Source: Flavobacteriaceae bacterium (GTDB taxonomy: Bacteria; Bacteroidota; Bacteroidia; Flavobacteriales; Flavobacteriaceae). From it: a DNA stretch of 40,301 nt. Shown here piece by piece: positions 1 to 7,766 of the stretch. The notes under the pieces are model-generated. The model searched no databases. It was not told the DNA's origin and worked only from the letters and a program-made list of their open reading frames with translations. The number at the start of each line of letters is the position of its first letter. Position 1 is the stretch's first letter. A program made the translations under genes and the position numbers. The stretch covers positions 1 through 40,301 of the forward strand of contig CANGUP010000006.1 in assembly GCA_947457105.1 (NCBI GenBank), read 5' to 3'.

Positions 1-81
1 GTTGGATGAAATATATGCGATTTCCATCCCAGAGAAGAAAGCAGACAGTAATAAACATATTATGATTACTGTTATTTCCAC
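1..81 (-). CDS. CNNM/CorC-family membrane protein, N-terminal fragment
   Basis: This is the first 27 codons of a gene that runs off the left edge. Translated from a GTG at 81, it reads as a hydrophobic segment with LLLSAFFSGMEIAYISSN, which is the typical start of the CNNM transmembrane domain of the hemolysin/CorC family (ALFSGxEIAxxSxN pattern). Members are inner-membrane proteins with CNNM, CBS-pair and CorC_HlyC domains, linked to divalent-cation transport. The GTG overlaps the TAG stop of the preceding small gene by one base, which suggests translational coupling and decides the start; an in-frame TAA lies three codons upstream. Only the N-terminus is visible, so the family call rests on a short match. 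It is the last visible gene of the coaX-lptC operon. Confidence 0.7.
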   Translation of the reverse strand, partial: MEITVIIICLLLSAFFSGMEIAYISSN

Positions 82-296
82 TAAGTATTATTTTGATTAC
101 CTTGATTATACTGATTTTTTCTATCTTCAAATTTCTTTGCAAAACGAGTTCTAAAGAAAAAAGTAAAAAAAGCCAATCCGGCAAGAACGACACTCAACCA
201 TGGTTTTTCGGCATCATTCCATTTAGTGATTGCATCATAAACCATTATGAAACCGATTAGCAAATAAATATATTTTGTTATTTTAAGATAGTTCAT
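81..296 (-). CDS. small two-helix membrane protein of unknown function
   Basis: This encodes 71 residues. Two hydrophobic stretches, about residues 8-22 and 33-48, are joined by a short polar loop (DAITKWNDAEKPW), and the tail is basic and then Asn/Gln-rich. It looks like a small inner-membrane protein. I do not recognise a named family. It starts two bases after the LptC stop, and its own stop overlaps the GTG of the CNNM protein by one base, so it is a genuine operon member and not a chance ORF. Its position between lptC and a CNNM-type gene hints at an envelope role, but that is inference from location only. Confidence 0.75.
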   Translation of the reverse strand: MNYLKITKYIYLLIGFIMVYDAITKWNDAEKPWLSVVLAGLAFFTFFFRTRFAKKFEDRKNQYNQGNQNNT

Positions 297-298
297 GT

Positions 299-853
299 TT
301 AATTATCGTTTTCAACTTCTCCAGTTACACTTTGAGAGTTTATTATTTTAAAATCTTTACTAAAATCTACACCTTCACCAAAAGAAACTCCTTTTGGATC
401 TGTAAATTTATATCTTTTTTCGGTATAAAACCAATCGTTTTTTTGATCAAAATACAATTGTTCTGTTTCAAATAATTGCCCTGTTTCATTCGTGATTTTT
501 ACACTTCCTTGCAAATCAATTAAATCGGTGTTTTTGAAAGTCACAGCGTATTTTGAAGTTACAAAGGTTCGCTTTCCGTTTTCATCATATAATGTAACAT
601 TTACACCTTTTGGAAATTCTGTAAAAGGAAATTCAACTGTAGCATAATCTAACATCTTATCGCTAATAAGAATAGATTTAATTCTACCAGAATCTGTGTA
701 TTTAATATTTATAGAATCAGCCTCACCACTTGGAGTAAACTCTGCAAAAGTAGATTTTTGAACTTCTTTAAAATTACTTTCACAAGCAAATAATAAAAAA
801 ACCACTATCGTAGTAAAAGAAAAAAGAAGTGATTTTTTAAACATTAATTGCAT
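299..853 (-). CDS. lptC: LPS export protein LptC, lipoprotein form
   Basis: The product has 184 residues. The N-terminus is a lipoprotein signal with lipobox LFAC (acylated Cys about residue 24). The rest is the single beta-jellyroll expected for LptC, rich in alternating hydrophobic residues, with phrases such as LISDKMLDYATVEFPFTEFPKG and LTDPKGVSFGEG-like repeats of the Bacteroidota LptC family. LptC passes lipopolysaccharide from the inner-membrane LptBFG complex to periplasmic LptA. The ATG overlaps the stop of the upstream TPR gene (TAATG), so the two are probably translationally coupled. A second Met at residue 4 is an alternative start. Bacteroidota LptC proteins often carry a lipobox in place of the enterobacterial membrane helix, as here. 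Confidence 0.8.
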   Translation of the reverse strand: MQLMFKKSLLFSFTTIVVFLLFACESNFKEVQKSTFAEFTPSGEADSINIKYTDSGRIKSILISDKMLDYATVEFPFTEFPKGVNVTLYDENGKRTFVTSKYAVTFKNTDLIDLQGSVKITNETGQLFETEQLYFDQKNDWFYTEKRYKFTDPKGVSFGEGVDFSKDFKIINSQSVTGEVENDN

Positions 854-2100
854 TAAAAAATTACTGTTTGATTAATCCAACAACCAATTTTCACAGATTT
901 TGTATTTGCCTTAGTAGTAATTATTTTCTGCAAATATGATTTAGACAATTCTTCTGAAGTAACTTTTAATCTTGGCTCAACTAAAAATGCTTTTAAAACT
1001 GTATCAGAAGCCAATTTATAAATAGCATTTTTTTCTTTATCATTTGTACCACATTCTGAAACAGCATTTGCATATAAATTTCCTAAAAAGATGAAGTATT
1101 TTCCATTAGTTGGATTGTTTTCAATTGCAGTAAGTGTCATTTCTTTTGATTTTTCTTTATCTGTTGTAGAAAGTATTGATGCAATTGTATAAGCTGTAGT
1201 TGCTTTGGTCATCTTATCGCTTTCTAATTTCACTGACTCAGAAAAAAATTCAATTGCTTTATCTTGTTTGGCTGTATTTAAATTGTAGGTTGCAAGATAA
1301 TAAGCCGATTTAGCAGAAGGTTTTCTGGCATGTAATTCAGTAGCAATCGATTCAAACATTGGCGCGTTTTTACAAGAAACTGAAAGCATTTTTGCTACAG
1401 ATTGCAACCAATAAATATCGTTTATTTTGTTTTGGAAATTAACTTTTGCGTGAGTAACAATGTTTTCACAAACCAAAAAATCTTTGATAAGAGATTCCAT
1501 AGAAACAAGAACTCTATCATAAATTTCTAGATTAGCAGGCGCTGTTTCCTTATTTATTTCTATAAGTGAAATTACATCTGTATATTTGCTAAATAATTTA
1601 TCGATGGTAATTGTTGCTTTTTCAGATTTATACTTTTCTACATACAACTGAAGGTAAACAAAAATTGCTTCTGGATCTTGAAAAGTTTTTTTCTGCAATT
1701 CAAATGCTTGATCTAATAAGCTATAGATTTCATTATTGGTTCCTACTTTGTTCAGATACAAAGCCATTGCGCTTTTCTCAAAATTAGCATTACTATTGTT
1801 TGGGAATGATTTGTCGTATAATTTAAAAAGACCTAAAATTTCACGAACTTCTTTTTCTTTATCTTCTCTTGAAGCAATCTCGATGTTATATTGTTGTAAT
1901 TGCAAACCTAATTGAAATGACTTTTCACTTGAAGTAAGACAAGTCATTTTTATGTCGTTCCAAACTTCTTTTGCTTTAACATAATCACTTTCTGATAAAT
2001 ACTTTGCAAATTTACCTTCTTTATCTGCACAATTCGTTTCTTGAGCATTTCCAAATTGGAATGCAAAAATCATTAATAGGATAATTAATTTACGTTTCAT
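853..2100 (-). CDS. secreted TPR-repeat protein
   Basis: The product has 415 residues. A signal peptide ends near the FGNAQE cleavage site at about residue 19. The mature part is almost entirely amphipathic helices with TPR-like pairs, clearest around residues 265-300 (SAYYLATYNLNTAKQDKAIEFFSESV) and 305-345. Cys residues are scattered through it, with a pair at both ends. It probably sits in the periplasm as a scaffold. It lies 17 bp downstream of the outer-membrane protein gene and overlaps lptC by one base. The order coaX, OMP, TPR, LptC is one I associate with Flavobacteriaceae genomes, from memory. The molecular partner is unknown; location suggests envelope assembly or LPS transport. 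Confidence 0.75.
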   Translation of the reverse strand: MKRKLIILLMIFAFQFGNAQETNCADKEGKFAKYLSESDYVKAKEVWNDIKMTCLTSSEKSFQLGLQLQQYNIEIASREDKEKEVREILGLFKLYDKSFPNNSNANFEKSAMALYLNKVGTNNEIYSLLDQAFELQKKTFQDPEAIFVYLQLYVEKYKSEKATITIDKLFSKYTDVISLIEINKETAPANLEIYDRVLVSMESLIKDFLVCENIVTHAKVNFQNKINDIYWLQSVAKMLSVSCKNAPMFESIATELHARKPSAKSAYYLATYNLNTAKQDKAIEFFSESVKLESDKMTKATTAYTIASILSTTDKEKSKEMTLTAIENNPTNGKYFIFLGNLYANAVSECGTNDKEKNAIYKLASDTVLKAFLVEPRLKVTSEELSKSYLQKIITTKANTKSVKIGCWINQTVIF

Positions 2101-2117
2101 GCTAACTGAGATTTAAA

Positions 2118-3404
2118 TTAGTCGTATTTTCTTTTTTGGAACCATCTATCGTTAAGAGATAATCCGATGCTAAAGTTCATGTAATGCTCTCTTACTAGTC
2201 CACCTTTTTGAGTTCCTCTATTTCCAAGTTCGAAGCCTACATTTACATTAGAGAAAGCTCCTCTTAGAGGTAAACCTAAACCAAGTGTTACTGCTGCATC
2301 TTCTATAGGTTGGTTGTTAATTACCAAACCAGTGTTTTCATATCTAAAACCACCACGATAAACTATTCTTTCGAAGTAGTTTGTAAATGATTTATAATTT
2401 GGAATATAATAACCTCCTACTGTAAATCTAGTAGCATTTTCGTAGGTTACTTTATCAATATCATTAAATCTATTTCCGAAATTACTTGTTCCTTGAAAAG
2501 TAAGTTCTGTACCAACAATCCATTTTTTTGTATCACCTATACCTAATCCGAAAGAAAATTTAGAAGGCATTTTTAATTTCGTATTTGCTACTTGAATCTC
2601 TACTTCATCATCAACGGTATCTAAAATACCATTAGCAGATTGAACAATTGCAATAAATCTTTCATTGTTTAAAGTAATTGTTGCTTCTGGTGAATAAGTT
2701 AAACTAGAAAAAAGAGAGACACTTTTATATAATTTAGTATTGTAAGACAACCCTGTATTAAAATTCACTCCACTAGCAGTCGATGAATTAGTTTCTCTAG
2801 TACTGTATTGAACTTGCTCATACACATTTGACGAGTTTAAGGCAAACTGTGTAGATAAGCTTCTAGTGTCTATTTTTCCAAAATTGTATTGTACATCTGC
2901 ACCAATACTGAAGTTTTTAGCTAATTGATATCCAAAACCAAAGAAAACCTTGTTTAAACCTCCGGAACCTTTATAAAAGTTATCGGTTCTATTACGGTTT
3001 TCATTCAAAAATACAGAATTTCTAATATTATATCCAACAGATGAATAAGGAATTAATCCAAAACCAAGACCTAACTTTTTTAAAGGTATACCTACCGCAA
3101 GATAATCAAGTGTGGTACGTTGTGCTTTTTCGTCTTTCTGATTTGTTTTCAATTGATTTGCTGAAAAAGTACCTCCGACTGAAAAAGAAGTAAGTTTTAA
3201 ACTAGAATACATAGCAGGATTCTGAAGATTTATGTGAATACTATCTGGAACTATAGCTAATCCTGCCATAGAACGATTTTCTATCGTACCTCTAAATCTA
3301 ACATCGCCAATTCCGTAGAATGAATAGGGAGAAGATGTTCCTTCTTGAGCAAATGAAACTAGCGAAAAAAGTAAACAAACGCTTACTATAATTTTTTTAA
3401 TCAT
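2118..3404 (-). CDS. outer-membrane beta-barrel protein, putative porin/FadL-like
   Basis: The product has 428 residues with a signal peptide cut after SFA (about residue 19). The mature N-terminus (SSPYSFYGIGDV) and the following INLQNPAMYSSLKLTSFSVGG resemble the hatch and first strands of FadL-like outer-membrane proteins. The remainder alternates aromatic and polar residues in about a dozen predicted strands and ends with a strand GLSLNDRWFQKRKYD. No substrate can be read from the sequence. Its ATG at 3404 lies inside the end of coaX (8-bp overlap), so it is co-transcribed and probably coupled. Proteins of this kind in Bacteroidota are usually annotated only as outer-membrane protein. Confidence 0.75.
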   Translation of the reverse strand: MIKKIIVSVCLLFSLVSFAQEGTSSPYSFYGIGDVRFRGTIENRSMAGLAIVPDSIHINLQNPAMYSSLKLTSFSVGGTFSANQLKTNQKDEKAQRTTLDYLAVGIPLKKLGLGFGLIPYSSVGYNIRNSVFLNENRNRTDNFYKGSGGLNKVFFGFGYQLAKNFSIGADVQYNFGKIDTRSLSTQFALNSSNVYEQVQYSTRETNSSTASGVNFNTGLSYNTKLYKSVSLFSSLTYSPEATITLNNERFIAIVQSANGILDTVDDEVEIQVANTKLKMPSKFSFGLGIGDTKKWIVGTELTFQGTSNFGNRFNDIDKVTYENATRFTVGGYYIPNYKSFTNYFERIVYRGGFRYENTGLVINNQPIEDAAVTLGLGLPLRGAFSNVNVGFELGNRGTQKGGLVREHYMNFSIGLSLNDRWFQKRKYD

Positions 3405-4128
3405 TGTTATTATATTGAAAAGTTTGGTTCAAACTTTCTAAAAGAAAATTTGGATTGGCAAATATGGTATTTTTTAATCGTTCAGCCAAAAAAACTGCAT
3501 CTCCACCAGTTAAAATTATGATAAAGTTATCATTTTTATTTAAAACAGAGTTAATAAAACCTTCAATTTCAAAAGAAACCCCATTAATAACACCAGAATG
3601 AATGGATTGTAGCGTTGAATTTCCAACAATTTCGATAGGTTTTTCTTTCTTTAATAACGGCAATTTAGCAGTGTAATTGTGCAAGGATTCGTATCTCAAT
3701 CTTATTCCAGGCGATATAGCTCCTCCTAAATAATTATCATTTGAATCAATAAAGTCATAGGTTATACAAGTTCCAGCATCAATAACCAATCTGTTTTTTT
3801 TCGGAAATTGGAGAACGGCGCCTGATGCAAGAATCATTCTGTCGATACCTAAGGTTGATGGAGAAGCATAAAGATTATTGAAAGGAAACTTACTATCTCT
3901 AGTAATGAAATAAACATTTAGTCCTGAATCTAATGTCAAAAAATCAATTTTTTCTAGTTTTCCAACCGATGCTACTACTAGAATACTGATTTCTGAAAAT
4001 TTTTTTATGACTTTTTTCAACGAGATTTGCCAGTCTTCATAGGCTATTATTTCTTTTTTCAAAAGCGTATTCTGTTCAAAAACAGCCGTTTTGATTTGTG
4101 TATTTCCCATATCGATGACTAAAAGCAT
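3397..4128 (-). CDS. coaX: type III pantothenate kinase
   Basis: This 243-residue protein phosphorylates pantothenate in the first step of coenzyme A synthesis, in the cytoplasm. The ASKHA-fold signatures are visible: an N-terminal phosphate loop DMGNT (residues 6-10), GIDR near residue 98, the VIDAGTCITYDF segment (about 115-126), GGAISPGIRLR (about 135-145) and a C-terminal LTGGDA (about 206-211). The length matches the family (about 240-260). It is the first gene of the minus-strand operon and has a TAACTTTG -7 element just upstream. It overlaps the following outer-membrane protein gene by 8 bp. Type III kinases are potassium-dependent and insensitive to CoA feedback, as known for the family. 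Confidence 0.95.
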   Translation of the reverse strand: MLLVIDMGNTQIKTAVFEQNTLLKKEIIAYEDWQISLKKVIKKFSEISILVVASVGKLEKIDFLTLDSGLNVYFITRDSKFPFNNLYASPSTLGIDRMILASGAVLQFPKKNRLVIDAGTCITYDFIDSNDNYLGGAISPGIRLRYESLHNYTAKLPLLKKEKPIEIVGNSTLQSIHSGVINGVSFEIEGFINSVLNKNDNFIIILTGGDAVFLAERLKNTIFANPNFLLESLNQTFQYNNND

Positions 4129-4147
4129 AATTCTAAGTTTAGAGTTG

Positions 4148-4155
4148 CAAAGTTA
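4148..4155 (-). promoter_or_regulatory. -7 promoter element of the coaX operon
   Basis: Read on the minus strand this is TAACTTTG, an exact match to the Bacteroidota -7 consensus TAnnTTTG, about 20 bases before the coaX ATG. I do not see a clear TTG -33 element at the usual distance, so the call rests on the -7 box and its position. Confidence 0.55.
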
Positions 4156-4181
4156 CAAATAGATTTTTTTTAAAAATTGTT

Positions 4182-4211
4182 TTGGATAAATTAAAAATCG
4201 TTCTATATTTG
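4182..4211 (+). promoter_or_regulatory. promoter of the tRNA-Phe gene
   Basis: TTG at 4182-4184 (within TTTTGG) and TATATTTG at 4204-4211 are separated by 19 bases, matching the Bacteroidota -33/-7 promoter pattern. The -7 box ends 39 bases before the tRNA 5' end, leaving room for a short 5' leader removed by RNase P. It is back-to-back with the coaX promoter. Confidence 0.75.
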
Positions 4212-4250
4212 CACCCGCAATCAAGTAGTAGTAATGCTCTAAATTGTAAA

Positions 4251-4323
4251 GGTACCTTAGCTCAGATGGTAGAGCAATGGACTGAAAATCCATGTGTCCC
4301 TGGTTCGATCCCTGGAGGTACCA
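4251..4323 (+). tRNA. tRNA-Phe (anticodon GAA)
   Basis: A complete 73-base cloverleaf can be drawn by hand. The acceptor stem GGTACCT/AGGTACC is fully paired. The D arm is GCTC-AGATGGTA-GAGC, the anticodon stem ATGGA/TCCAT has loop CTGAAAA (anticodon GAA at positions 34-36), the variable loop is GTGTC, and the T arm has loop TTCGATC. The discriminator base is A. CCA is not encoded (the next bases are CAG), so it must be added enzymatically. The T stem CCTGG/CCTGG leaves a central T-T mismatch (51:63), which is unusual but tolerable. The gene stands alone with its own promoter and terminator. Confidence 0.97.
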
Positions 4324-4331
4324 CAGAAATT

Positions 4332-4372
4332 ATCCGTAATACACTTTACTTTAAAGTGATTACGGATTTTTT
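4332..4372 (+). terminator. intrinsic terminator of tRNA-Phe
   Basis: ATCCGTAAT (4332-4340) pairs with ATTACGGAT (4359-4367). Inside it CACTTTA pairs with TAAAGTG around a CTT loop, with one bulged A. The hairpin is followed by six T (4367-4372). It lies 8 bases after the tRNA. Confidence 0.9.
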
Positions 4373-4403
4373 GTTTCATTTTTTTACGATTTCTGTACGG
4401 TAA

Positions 4404-4732
4404 AAAAAAAGTTAAAAATCTGTAGACTTGATAAAAATTTCTTAGCTAATTTTAATTCTTAATTTTTTCTTGAGGCTTTAGGAGTTGTTCGCCACTTGTT
4501 TAAAACAGTTAATCACATCGTTTATCATTCCGTAGGAATTCTAAATATTAAGCGCGTTAACATTCTTTATGCTACCTAAAATCTTAATGAACTAATAGTT
4601 TAATATTTAACACTACTTATGGGATTCCTAAGAAATGACAAACAGTGTAAAAGTCTTCCTAATTATTTTGAAGCTTTTGAACTAAAATTATTTTTAAAAA
4701 AATGTTTTATAAGCTGAAAAAAGTTATTGTAT
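4404..4732. other. gene-free stretch between tRNA-Phe and the amylase gene
   Basis: I see no convincing coding sequence here on either strand. The only structure noticed is the imperfect inverted repeat listed separately at 4519-4643. The last part (4660-4732) is plain AT-rich DNA running into the amylase terminator. Confidence 0.7.
4519..4643. repeat. imperfect inverted repeat, possible degenerate intergenic repeat element
   Basis: The 23 bases at 4519-4541 (core TCATTCCGTAGGAAT) match the reverse complement of 4621-4643 (core ATTCCTAAGAAATGA) at 18 of 23 positions by my alignment. Closer to the centre TAAATATTA and TAATATTTA also pair. The arms are about 80 bases apart. The arm sequence resembles short intergenic repeats I associate with Flavobacterium genomes, but that is from memory. 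It carries no ORF and could be a decayed miniature element or an RNA hairpin. Confidence 0.4.
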
Positions 4733-4766
4733 AAAAAAGACCCTCCAAAATTATGAAAGGTCTTTT
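4733..4766 (-). terminator. intrinsic terminator after the T9SS alpha-amylase gene
   Basis: Read on the minus strand, AAAAGACCTTTC pairs with GGAGGGTCTTTT (12 pairs including two G-T) around an eight-base loop and is followed by a run of T. It lies 33 bases after the amylase stop codon and ends the susCDE-amylase transcript. Confidence 0.85.
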
Positions 4767-4798
4767 AGAAAATTCTATTTTAAACTAACTCAACAAAA

Positions 4799-7693
4799 TT
4801 ATTCTTTTATTAATCTTAAAGTTTTTTCACGATTATTTGGATCTGAAATTTTAACGATGTAAACACCTTTAGTTAAATCCTCAATTGAAAAACTATCGTT
4901 TATTGAAGCGCTTGAAAATGATTTTACTAGTTGTCCGGTGATAGAATAGATTTGGACTTTCTCTACTAAAGTATTAATTGTAAAATAAGTTGAAGCTGGA
5001 TTTGGAGACAACGCTACAAAATCTAAAGCATCAAATGTATCATTATTAAGAAGTGCTCTATTTCCAAAAACTCTGTATCCTCCTGGCTCAATACTGATAT
5101 TCATATTAACGTTAGATACATTAAATGTAGTATTATCCATTAGATTAGCCCAAGTTCCTGTGAATGGAAAACCACCTTGAACATTATAAGTTGCATCAGA
5201 AAAATTAGTCAATACAAAAACATAACTTAAAGCAGAAGTTTGAGTTTGGCTTGTCCAAACATCTAGTCTAGGACGCCCTGTGTTTCCAATATTCCAAGCA
5301 TAAGTTCCATTTTCAAAAACATTTTCAGTTTTTTTCATGTCTATCATTTTTGCCCAACTATTGTAAATAGCACTTCTATTTGTATTAGTCAACCAGTTTC
5401 CTGTCCATTGTGGCTGTGGTTTTGTATCTAATTTACAACCATCATTGTATTGAACTGTACCGTTACTACAAGTAAATAAAGAATACTCCCAACCTAGATC
5501 TCCAAAATGCCAAATCATTTTTGGTCCAGGAACTAGAAAAAGTACGGAACCCATAGCTTGAAGTCTTTGATGCACCTTGGTAAGATTACCTTGTGTTTGA
5601 CCTGCTTCATTAAATGCTTTAAAAGCAACTCTTTCTTCATCATGACTTTCTGCGTATCCAATAAATCTATCTGTTGCATCTGCAATACCAGAAATATCTG
5701 CAAAATTACCCTTTAATAATTCTGCATAAGGATCTGTCATTTTTCTCCATTGCATTATTCCTTTAGTATCACCTGAACGAAGATAATTTGCCCATTCTAC
5801 CTCTTCTGTGTATGATCCACCATTTCCTAAGTGTTCAAAAATCACTAAAAAATTAGGGTCAACTTCCCATTGTTTGTCGGCATACCATTTCATTTTTGCA
5901 ACTCTATCAGAACGATATCCATTAGTACAGGCTTCTTGTCCACCAGCAACATTTGATGGGCACTGTTGTGTAAAACCTTTGGTTAAATCCCATCTATACC
6001 CATCAATTTTATATTCTTGTATCCAATGTTTAATTGTTCTTACAGAATATTCGTTAGTTAAATTATTTGGTTCTCTAAAATGATTTAAATCACTACCAAC
6101 ACTATAAGAGTGCATAGCATCTTGATTAATATAAGGATTTTCAGATGATACTCTCGGTCCAGTAGAATTTGCCCAGCCATCATTATCAGAATCTAACATC
6201 CACATTCTTTCAAGAGGAGAGCGACCAAAAACGTGATTTAATGCTAAATCTAAAATAACTGCAATTCCGTTTTGATGACATAAATCAATAAACTCTTTAA
6301 ATTTAACAGGTGGACCATAACGTTTGTCTAAAGCCATATGATAAACAGTATTATAACCCCAACTCATATTGCCTTCAAACTCCATAACTGGCATTATTTT
6401 AATAGCATTGATTTTAAGATTTTTAAAATAATCTATTTTATTAATTAAATCTTGATAGGTTCTATTCGCATCAAAATCGCGCACTAATAATTCATAAAAA
6501 ACCAAATCTTTCTTTTTTGGTTTTACGAAGTTTGTAGTTGCACTACTCCAATTATATGAAAATAAGGTATTAGTTCCTGTTTGAAGCACAGTAACTTCTC
6601 TCTCTTGACCTGGTGCAATAGTTGCATATACAGGAAGCCCTGGAAAAGCACCAAGCGATATAATTTCTGGATCATCAAAAGGAGATAGTACTAATGTAGA
6701 ATATGGATCAGCAGTTTTTACAATTGCTGGAGAATTTACAGGTCTATCTGTATTATCACACACCCAATATTGATAAGCATATACTTGATTTGGTGTCAAA
6801 CCTGTTAGTTCTAACCAAAATTTACCAGACGTAGGATCTTTCTTCATAGCAAATGCATTTGTTGGAGACCAGTTATTGAAACTTCCGGCAACATAAACAA
6901 AATCTTTGAAAGGTGCATTTAAAACTAATGTTGCTTTGGTTGCATCTGATGAATTATAATTTATACCATCAACTAAGCCTGCTGTTAATGGAGCACTAAT
7001 TATTCCTGGATTAACAATAACTGTAAACCTTTTAGTCACTGTTGTAGTTCCTAATGTTGCTGAAATAACATATATTTTAGTTGTAGTCACATTTGTGTCG
7101 CCACAAGTAAAAAATGATGTTGGTGCAGTTGAACATGTAATTGGAACACCATTAGCCGTTACAGAATAAGTAGCATTACCACCTGTGTTTGAGGCTACAA
7201 TACTTACATTAGTTCCTGAATTGATAATTGTATTGCTGTTCTCTAGAGGAGAGATTAAAGACATTTGAAAAGCGCCGACTTCTGAAGTGATATCTTGAGA
7301 TTTTTTATCACCAGTTCCATCTTTTGCTTTAATTAAAAAACCTATTTTACCTATTCCTGTTCTGTTATAGAAAGTATTTGGAACAAATGTTATAGTATAA
7401 GTATCATTACCTGAATTATAGGTAAGTCTATTAGTTTCACTTGAACTTGTCCATGCGCCATTTGTTGGACAATCTTGAATGTTAGCATCACTAGCGTCAA
7501 AGCTCCAAGCCCAAAGGTACAGTGCGTTATTAGTCACACCCCATGTTGACTCATTAATACTACTTCCATTAAAAGTAATAGTAATTGATTGATTTTCTTC
7601 AAAAACTGCAGGTGCAATTGTATAAGTTACTGTTTGTTGTTGTGCAAAAACAATAACTGGAAATAGTAAGCATAATAGTAAAAATCTTTTCAT
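4799..7693 (-). CDS. T9SS-exported GH13 alpha-amylase with type A sorting domain
   Basis: The product has 964 residues. The signal peptide ends at VFAQ. Two accessory modules follow: about 20-130, with an aromatic LYLWAW motif, and about 145-232, Ig-like. An E-set/CBM48-like module at about 243-345 has VYVAGSFNNWSP. The GH13 barrel runs about 385-800 with the four conserved regions: DLALNH (about 482-487), GYRWDLTKG with the nucleophile Asp (about 568), FEHLG with the acid/base Glu (about 619) and ESHDEER with the transition-state Asp (about 684). The last 75 residues are a type A T9SS sorting domain (LSPNPAS ... GVYIVKI ... LRLIKE). It should be secreted or cell-surface attached and act as the functional equivalent of SusG, hydrolysing starch outside the cell. 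It is last in the susCDE transcript but separated from susE by a strong terminator hairpin. Exact bond specificity (amylase or pullulanase) cannot be read. Confidence 0.9.
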   Translation of the reverse strand: MKRFLLLCLLFPVIVFAQQQTVTYTIAPAVFEENQSITITFNGSSINESTWGVTNNALYLWAWSFDASDANIQDCPTNGAWTSSSETNRLTYNSGNDTYTITFVPNTFYNRTGIGKIGFLIKAKDGTGDKKSQDITSEVGAFQMSLISPLENSNTIINSGTNVSIVASNTGGNATYSVTANGVPITCSTAPTSFFTCGDTNVTTTKIYVISATLGTTTVTKRFTVIVNPGIISAPLTAGLVDGINYNSSDATKATLVLNAPFKDFVYVAGSFNNWSPTNAFAMKKDPTSGKFWLELTGLTPNQVYAYQYWVCDNTDRPVNSPAIVKTADPYSTLVLSPFDDPEIISLGAFPGLPVYATIAPGQEREVTVLQTGTNTLFSYNWSSATTNFVKPKKKDLVFYELLVRDFDANRTYQDLINKIDYFKNLKINAIKIMPVMEFEGNMSWGYNTVYHMALDKRYGPPVKFKEFIDLCHQNGIAVILDLALNHVFGRSPLERMWMLDSDNDGWANSTGPRVSSENPYINQDAMHSYSVGSDLNHFREPNNLTNEYSVRTIKHWIQEYKIDGYRWDLTKGFTQQCPSNVAGGQEACTNGYRSDRVAKMKWYADKQWEVDPNFLVIFEHLGNGGSYTEEVEWANYLRSGDTKGIMQWRKMTDPYAELLKGNFADISGIADATDRFIGYAESHDEERVAFKAFNEAGQTQGNLTKVHQRLQAMGSVLFLVPGPKMIWHFGDLGWEYSLFTCSNGTVQYNDGCKLDTKPQPQWTGNWLTNTNRSAIYNSWAKMIDMKKTENVFENGTYAWNIGNTGRPRLDVWTSQTQTSALSYVFVLTNFSDATYNVQGGFPFTGTWANLMDNTTFNVSNVNMNISIEPGGYRVFGNRALLNNDTFDALDFVALSPNPASTYFTINTLVEKVQIYSITGQLVKSFSSASINDSFSIEDLTKGVYIVKISDPNNREKTLRLIKE

Positions 7694-7709
7694 AGCGTAG
7701 ATTTGATTT

Positions 7710-7751
7710 AAAAAAACACATTCTCGACTACTTTCATAAATCGAGAATGTG
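7710..7751 (-). terminator. terminator hairpin between susE-like gene and amylase
   Basis: CACATTCTCGA (7717-7727) and TCGAGAATGTG (7741-7751) form a perfect 11-bp stem with a 13-base loop. On the minus strand it is followed by seven T (7716-7710). It ends only 16 bases before the amylase ATG, so there is no room for a separate promoter between them. Amylase expression would need read-through. Confidence 0.85.
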
Positions 7752-7766
7752 CTATTATTTTATTAA

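Noticed and set aside
4182..4403. 73-codon plus-strand ORF covering tRNA-Phe
   Set aside because: It is read straight through the tRNA, its promoter and its terminator hairpin, so it is not a protein gene.
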